From the NCBI GenBank assembly GCA_947095945.1, contig CAMUQM010000079.1, forward strand, positions 1 to 8,322: a DNA stretch of 8,322 bases, written 5' to 3'. The stretch is from an uncultured Prevotella sp. Its GTDB lineage: Bacteria > Bacteroidota > Bacteroidia > Bacteroidales > Bacteroidaceae. Both the position numbers and the translations under genes were made by a program. Positions within the stretch are counted from its first letter, which is position 1, and each line of letters starts with the position of its first letter. The notes below the pieces were generated by a model. That model had not been told where the DNA came from and ran no database searches. It worked only from the letters and a program-made list of their open reading frames with translations. Of this stretch, positions 5,770-8,322 are shown one piece after another.

Positions 5770-6681
5770 CTATCTTGAGATTAGACTCGCCAGTGCAAGG
5801 CTATAGAACTTGGATTCAATCGTATCGCCACGACTGGGGAGTACTACTGGGGCAATGGTTCCTTGTAGAATAGCTGCGGTTTCTGCGTGACAGAAAAGGG
5901 TAATAGTTTTATAAAACAAATTACCAGCTTCAATATCAGGGAAAACTAAGGCATCAGCTTCTCCGTTCACAGAAGAGACAATGTGTTTTACTTTCATTGC
6001 TTCTGTTGAGCAAGATGTAATCAAATCTAACGGACCGTCTATTATACATTTGCCAAAAGCTCCAGCTTCTCCTTCTTCTTTAAGTGATCTATATGATACA
6101 GTATATGGGAAATGACATTCGTCTACTTTTTCTGAACAATGAATGAGAGCAACTTTAGGACATTCTATTTCAAAGGCATGACAAAAGTCTACGATATATT
6201 GTACTTGTGCTCTACGTTGTTTGTCATTTGGATTTGGGATAACAGCGGCATCAGTAAAGAAGAGTAATTTATTATATTCGGGTAATTTTGCTGCAGTAAT
6301 ATGAGTTAACACAGTATCTTTTGGTAGGATTCCTACTTCTTTATCAAGTATTGCACGTAAAAGAACATCCGTGTTAAGGAATCCTTTCATAAGAATGTCT
6401 ACTTCACCTTTTTTTACCAATTCAACAGCTTTCCGCGCTGCTTCTTCAGGTGATTCTGCATCAATTGATTGAAAGGCATTTTTCTTAGCAAAGTCTTCCC
6501 TCGTTTGTTTTGAACATACTAATATAGGCTGGATAAAACCTTCTTGCACAGCTTTAAAAAGTGCTTCTTGTGTATGGCTGTCTTCTGGCCATACAACTAC
6601 AGTTCGCTTACAAATCTTCCTCTCTTTGAGAAGAAGAATAAGCTTCTTAAAGTCAGTGATAATCTTTCTTTCTTTAGGCAT
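5770..6681 (-). CDS. ptb: Phosphate butyryltransferase (phosphotransbutyrylase)
   Basis: It exchanges CoA for phosphate on butyryl-CoA or related acyl-CoAs and hands the acyl phosphate to the adjacent butyrate kinase. I choose the ATG at 6681, giving 303 residues, the normal family size. The frame stays open to a TTG at 6720, but that codon lies inside the TATCTTTG promoter element (6718-6725) and so cannot be in the transcript. The PTA/PTB fold is evident: DILMKGFLNTDVLLRAIL at 95-112, the THITAA and FFTDAAVIPNPN blocks at 126-152, a GPLDLITSCS stretch at 216-225 where most family members read GPL(A/D)LDNA, PDIEAGNLFYK at 248-258, and PVVLPSRGD at 278-286. The divergence at 219-224 is unusual and lies next to the active-site cleft, so acyl-chain preference may differ. 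It is the first gene of the ptb-buk-sucCD run. Confidence 0.93.
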   Translation of the reverse strand: MPKERKIITDFKKLILLLKERKICKRTVVVWPEDSHTQEALFKAVQEGFIQPILVCSKQTREDFAKKNAFQSIDAESPEEAARKAVELVKKGEVDILMKGFLNTDVLLRAILDKEVGILPKDTVLTHITAAKLPEYNKLLFFTDAAVIPNPNDKQRRAQVQYIVDFCHAFEIECPKVALIHCSEKVDECHFPYTVSYRSLKEEGEAGAFGKCIIDGPLDLITSCSTEAMKVKHIVSSVNGEADALVFPDIEAGNLFYKTITLFCHAETAAILQGTIAPVVLPSRGDTIESKFYSLALASLISR

Positions 6682-6717
6682 AGTTAATCGATTTTCAGTT
6701 ACAATTTTATAATGTGA

Positions 6718-6750
6718 CAAAGATAATACTTTGTTTTGAAATATGCCTAA
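6718..6750 (-). promoter_or_regulatory. Promoter of the ptb-buk-sucCD operon
   Basis: Read on the - strand, TATCTTTG occupies 6725 down to 6718, a perfect Bacteroidetes -7 box. TTAG at 6750-6747 is a partial -33 match with 21 nt between. The start of transcription would fall near 6711, leaving about 30 nt before the ATG at 6681. The position rules out the upstream TTG as a start of ptb. Confidence 0.65.
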
Positions 6751-6756
6751 TATTTA

Positions 6757-6786
6757 AAGAAAAAAACAGAAGAAAATTTTTTTTTT
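6757..6786. other. A-tract/T-tract between divergent promoters
   Basis: A purine stretch rich in A (6757-6776) runs into ten consecutive T (6777-6786). It sits between the -7 boxes of ptb and of the divergent secreted-protein gene, at the -33 region of the latter. Such tracts bend or stiffen DNA and can act as upstream promoter elements; that role here is inference. Confidence 0.35.
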
Positions 6787-6799
6787 GTGTTCGATGGTG

Positions 6800-6807
6800 T
6801 ATATTTG
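6800..6807 (+). promoter_or_regulatory. -7 element of the divergent secreted-protein gene
   Basis: TATATTTG matches TAnnTTTG exactly. The expected -33 position (about 6777-6780) falls in the poly-T run, giving TTTT instead of TTTG. Transcription would start near 6814, leaving a leader of about 16 nt before the ATG at 6830. Confidence 0.55.
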
Positions 6808-6829
6808 CAAGTAATTTAGAGACTTTGAT

Positions 6830-8221
6830 ATGAAACGTTTGTACTTTATTATACTTGTAAGTAGCTTGTTCTCTGTGGCTACAGCACAACGTGTAGCACG
6901 TGCTTATATTCCTCATGGAGCTTTTTTCTATAATAGTCAGTGGCAAGGTGTCAGTAGTGCAGACAAAGCTTCTTATTATAGAGTTTTAGCTGTTGATGAC
7001 AAGGGGCAGAAAATGTTTTATGATTATTATATCACAGGACAACTACAGGCTGAGAAACATTATATAAGTATAAATAAACAGAATGATCGCAACACAGTAT
7101 TGAATGGTGTGTGTAGAACATTTCATAAATCGGGTAGGGTAGAGTCTGTATTACAATATAAGAATGGTAAGGCTAATGGTCGTGCTTTGTCATTTTTTCC
7201 AAGTGGAAATATTGGTATGAAATTATCTTACCGCAATGGATTACTTGATGGACCATGCTATACTTATACAGAGAATGGTCGATTGGAATACACCACTATT
7301 TGGCGTAATGGTACTAAAGTCAATGAGATAAAAGGTGGTAAAGACCATTACATTGATAAGAATACTAATGAAGATGAATTCTGTGAGCGGTATCGTCACG
7401 ACGAAACTTTGATTATGGCACAATCAAAAAGTATATCTAAAGCAAGGGAAAATGTAACAACAAAAGATAAGAATGGGATAAAGGATGTTACAAAAACAAA
7501 TACACCACTTACAAAAGATTCTAAAACGTTCCAACCTGCACAAGATAACTTGGTAAAGCAAGAGAGTACAAAACCTGCTGATGACAATATTAAAAAAAAT
7601 GCTTCAAGTCATGTGTCAACAGTAGATAAATATGTTGCTAATATAAAATACCCAGATAGTTCTGAAGAAAAAGTAGTACTGATTAAGAAAGAGAAGTCTT
7701 TAGAAATGACTATGTCACAAAAAGGAAGATTTAATTTTGCATATCTTCATAGTCTGTTAAGTAGAGAGAATGAGCGCTTAAAGGGTGTAGACGTGTTAAC
7801 AGCCATTAGTCATAATTTTCTATTAAATTCTTCACAGATTATTAACGGCTTCGGTACACAGAAGGAAGTAATCTTCCATCATAACATGATTTATGATGTG
7901 CAGAATGATAAGGACAAAGTTACAGGAACTAAGCCAAGGCAAATAGGATATTTTGGTACAATCATAGGAAACAAACTCCTCATAGAACGAATTAATATCT
8001 TCACTTGGTCAGAAGAGGAAATGTATCTTATTGCACAAGAAGCAATCAAAGCTGGATATAAAACGCTTGGAGATGTTGACTATAAGTCAGAGAATGGAAA
8101 TTTTATTCTTGAACCAAACACAAAATCAATGAATTATGATGAGCATGAGATTATTGTCACTTTTACTCACCAGCCTAATCTTTATGCAGGACTTTATCAT
8201 ATCCAAATGGATATAAGATGA
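6830..8221 (+). CDS. Secreted/periplasmic MORN-variant (YwqK-like) repeat protein
   Basis: The 463-residue protein begins with a clear signal peptide: basic MKR, a hydrophobic core at 4-16, and a likely cut after ATA (19). There is no lipobox cysteine, so it should be soluble in the periplasm or exported. Residues about 64-165 hold three to four repeats of about 23 residues of the MORN-variant/YwqK type, with the pattern NG-x-(F/Y)-x5-G-x3-(Y/W)-x-NG. The best copies start at N92, N116 and near D140. Residues about 195-265 are a Lys/Thr/Asn-rich linker. Residues about 270-463 form a separate, apparently globular domain I do not recognise. YwqK-like proteins are often labelled antitoxins by database transfer; the signal peptide and extra domain make that role unlikely here. 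It is transcribed divergently from ptb and has no partner gene visible downstream. Confidence 0.8.
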   Translation: MKRLYFIILVSSLFSVATAQRVARAYIPHGAFFYNSQWQGVSSADKASYYRVLAVDDKGQKMFYDYYITGQLQAEKHYISINKQNDRNTVLNGVCRTFHKSGRVESVLQYKNGKANGRALSFFPSGNIGMKLSYRNGLLDGPCYTYTENGRLEYTTIWRNGTKVNEIKGGKDHYIDKNTNEDEFCERYRHDETLIMAQSKSISKARENVTTKDKNGIKDVTKTNTPLTKDSKTFQPAQDNLVKQESTKPADDNIKKNASSHVSTVDKYVANIKYPDSSEEKVVLIKKEKSLEMTMSQKGRFNFAYLHSLLSRENERLKGVDVLTAISHNFLLNSSQIINGFGTQKEVIFHHNMIYDVQNDKDKVTGTKPRQIGYFGTIIGNKLLIERINIFTWSEEEMYLIAQEAIKAGYKTLGDVDYKSENGNFILEPNTKSMNYDEHEIIVTFTHQPNLYAGLYHIQMDIR

Positions 8222-8237
8222 AGTAATAGAACTTTTT

Positions 8238-8322
8238 GGCTCTATAACGAATCGTGTGGGTAAATAGTTTTTCCTTGCCAGCGTTCCTATGTTTAATGGC
8301 TTTATGGCTGAACAGATGAAGA
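8238..8322 (+). other. Possible left end of an insertion sequence (weak)
   Basis: GGCTCTATAACGAATCGTGT begins at 8238, 17 bp after the preceding stop codon. ISL3-family elements typically have termini beginning GGCTCT, and this start resembles them. A short open frame from ATG at 8289 (MFNGFMAEQMK) runs off the window edge. I do not recognise it as a transposase N-terminus. The right end and any target duplication are outside the window, so this is only a pointer. Confidence 0.22.

Noticed and set aside
6707..6946. 79-codon - strand frame over the divergent promoter region
   Set aside because: It spans both -7 boxes and the A/T tract and overlaps the signal-peptide region of the + strand gene.
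6830..8221. Toxin-antitoxin system based on YwqK similarity
   Set aside because: The protein has a signal peptide and no adjacent toxin-like gene; the label would be carried over from annotation habit only.

Overview
The window looks like chromosomal DNA of a Bacteroidales bacterium, most likely Prevotella. The base composition is AT-rich. Upstream regions carry the Bacteroidetes promoter signature (a -7 element TAnnTTTG, with or without a -33 TTTG), and most genes lack a Shine-Dalgarno sequence. The protein set (ptb-buk next to sucCD, a YwqK-like secreted MORN-variant protein, a FeoB-associated Cys-rich peptide) also fits. The assignment is from sequence style and recall, not from a search.

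Region 1 (1-1308, + strand): the 3' part of the RNase P RNA gene enters from the left edge. It is followed by three small same-strand genes: an unrecognised protein with two membrane segments, a YkvA-like DUF1232 protein, and a 61-residue FeoB-associated-type CxxCxxC membrane peptide with an unusually strong Shine-Dalgarno sequence.

Region 2 (1309-2581): a tRNA-Cys(GCA) gene has its own canonical promoter. A 188-bp palindromic MITE-like element abuts its 3' end exactly. About 730 bp without a convincing gene follow, containing several inverted repeats. The last is a 30-bp palindrome built from the same terminal sequence as the MITE-like element. This is the part least explained by ordinary annotation.

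Region 3 (2582-6725, - strand): a probable four-gene operon, transcribed ptb-buk-sucC-sucD, behind a TATCTTTG promoter. It encodes two routes from an acyl-CoA to free acid plus nucleoside triphosphate: phosphotransbutyrylase plus butyrate kinase, and succinyl-CoA synthetase. Grouped together they look like an acyl-CoA energy-conservation module in an anaerobe.

Region 4 (6682-8322, + strand): divergently from ptb, a secreted or periplasmic 463-residue protein has MORN/YwqK-type repeats and an unrecognised C-terminal domain. The last about 85 bases may be the left end of an insertion sequence, but this is weak.

I did not find a clear new defence, secretion or mobile system. The coding content is mostly core metabolism; the novelty, if any, is in the repeats and palindromes of region 2.
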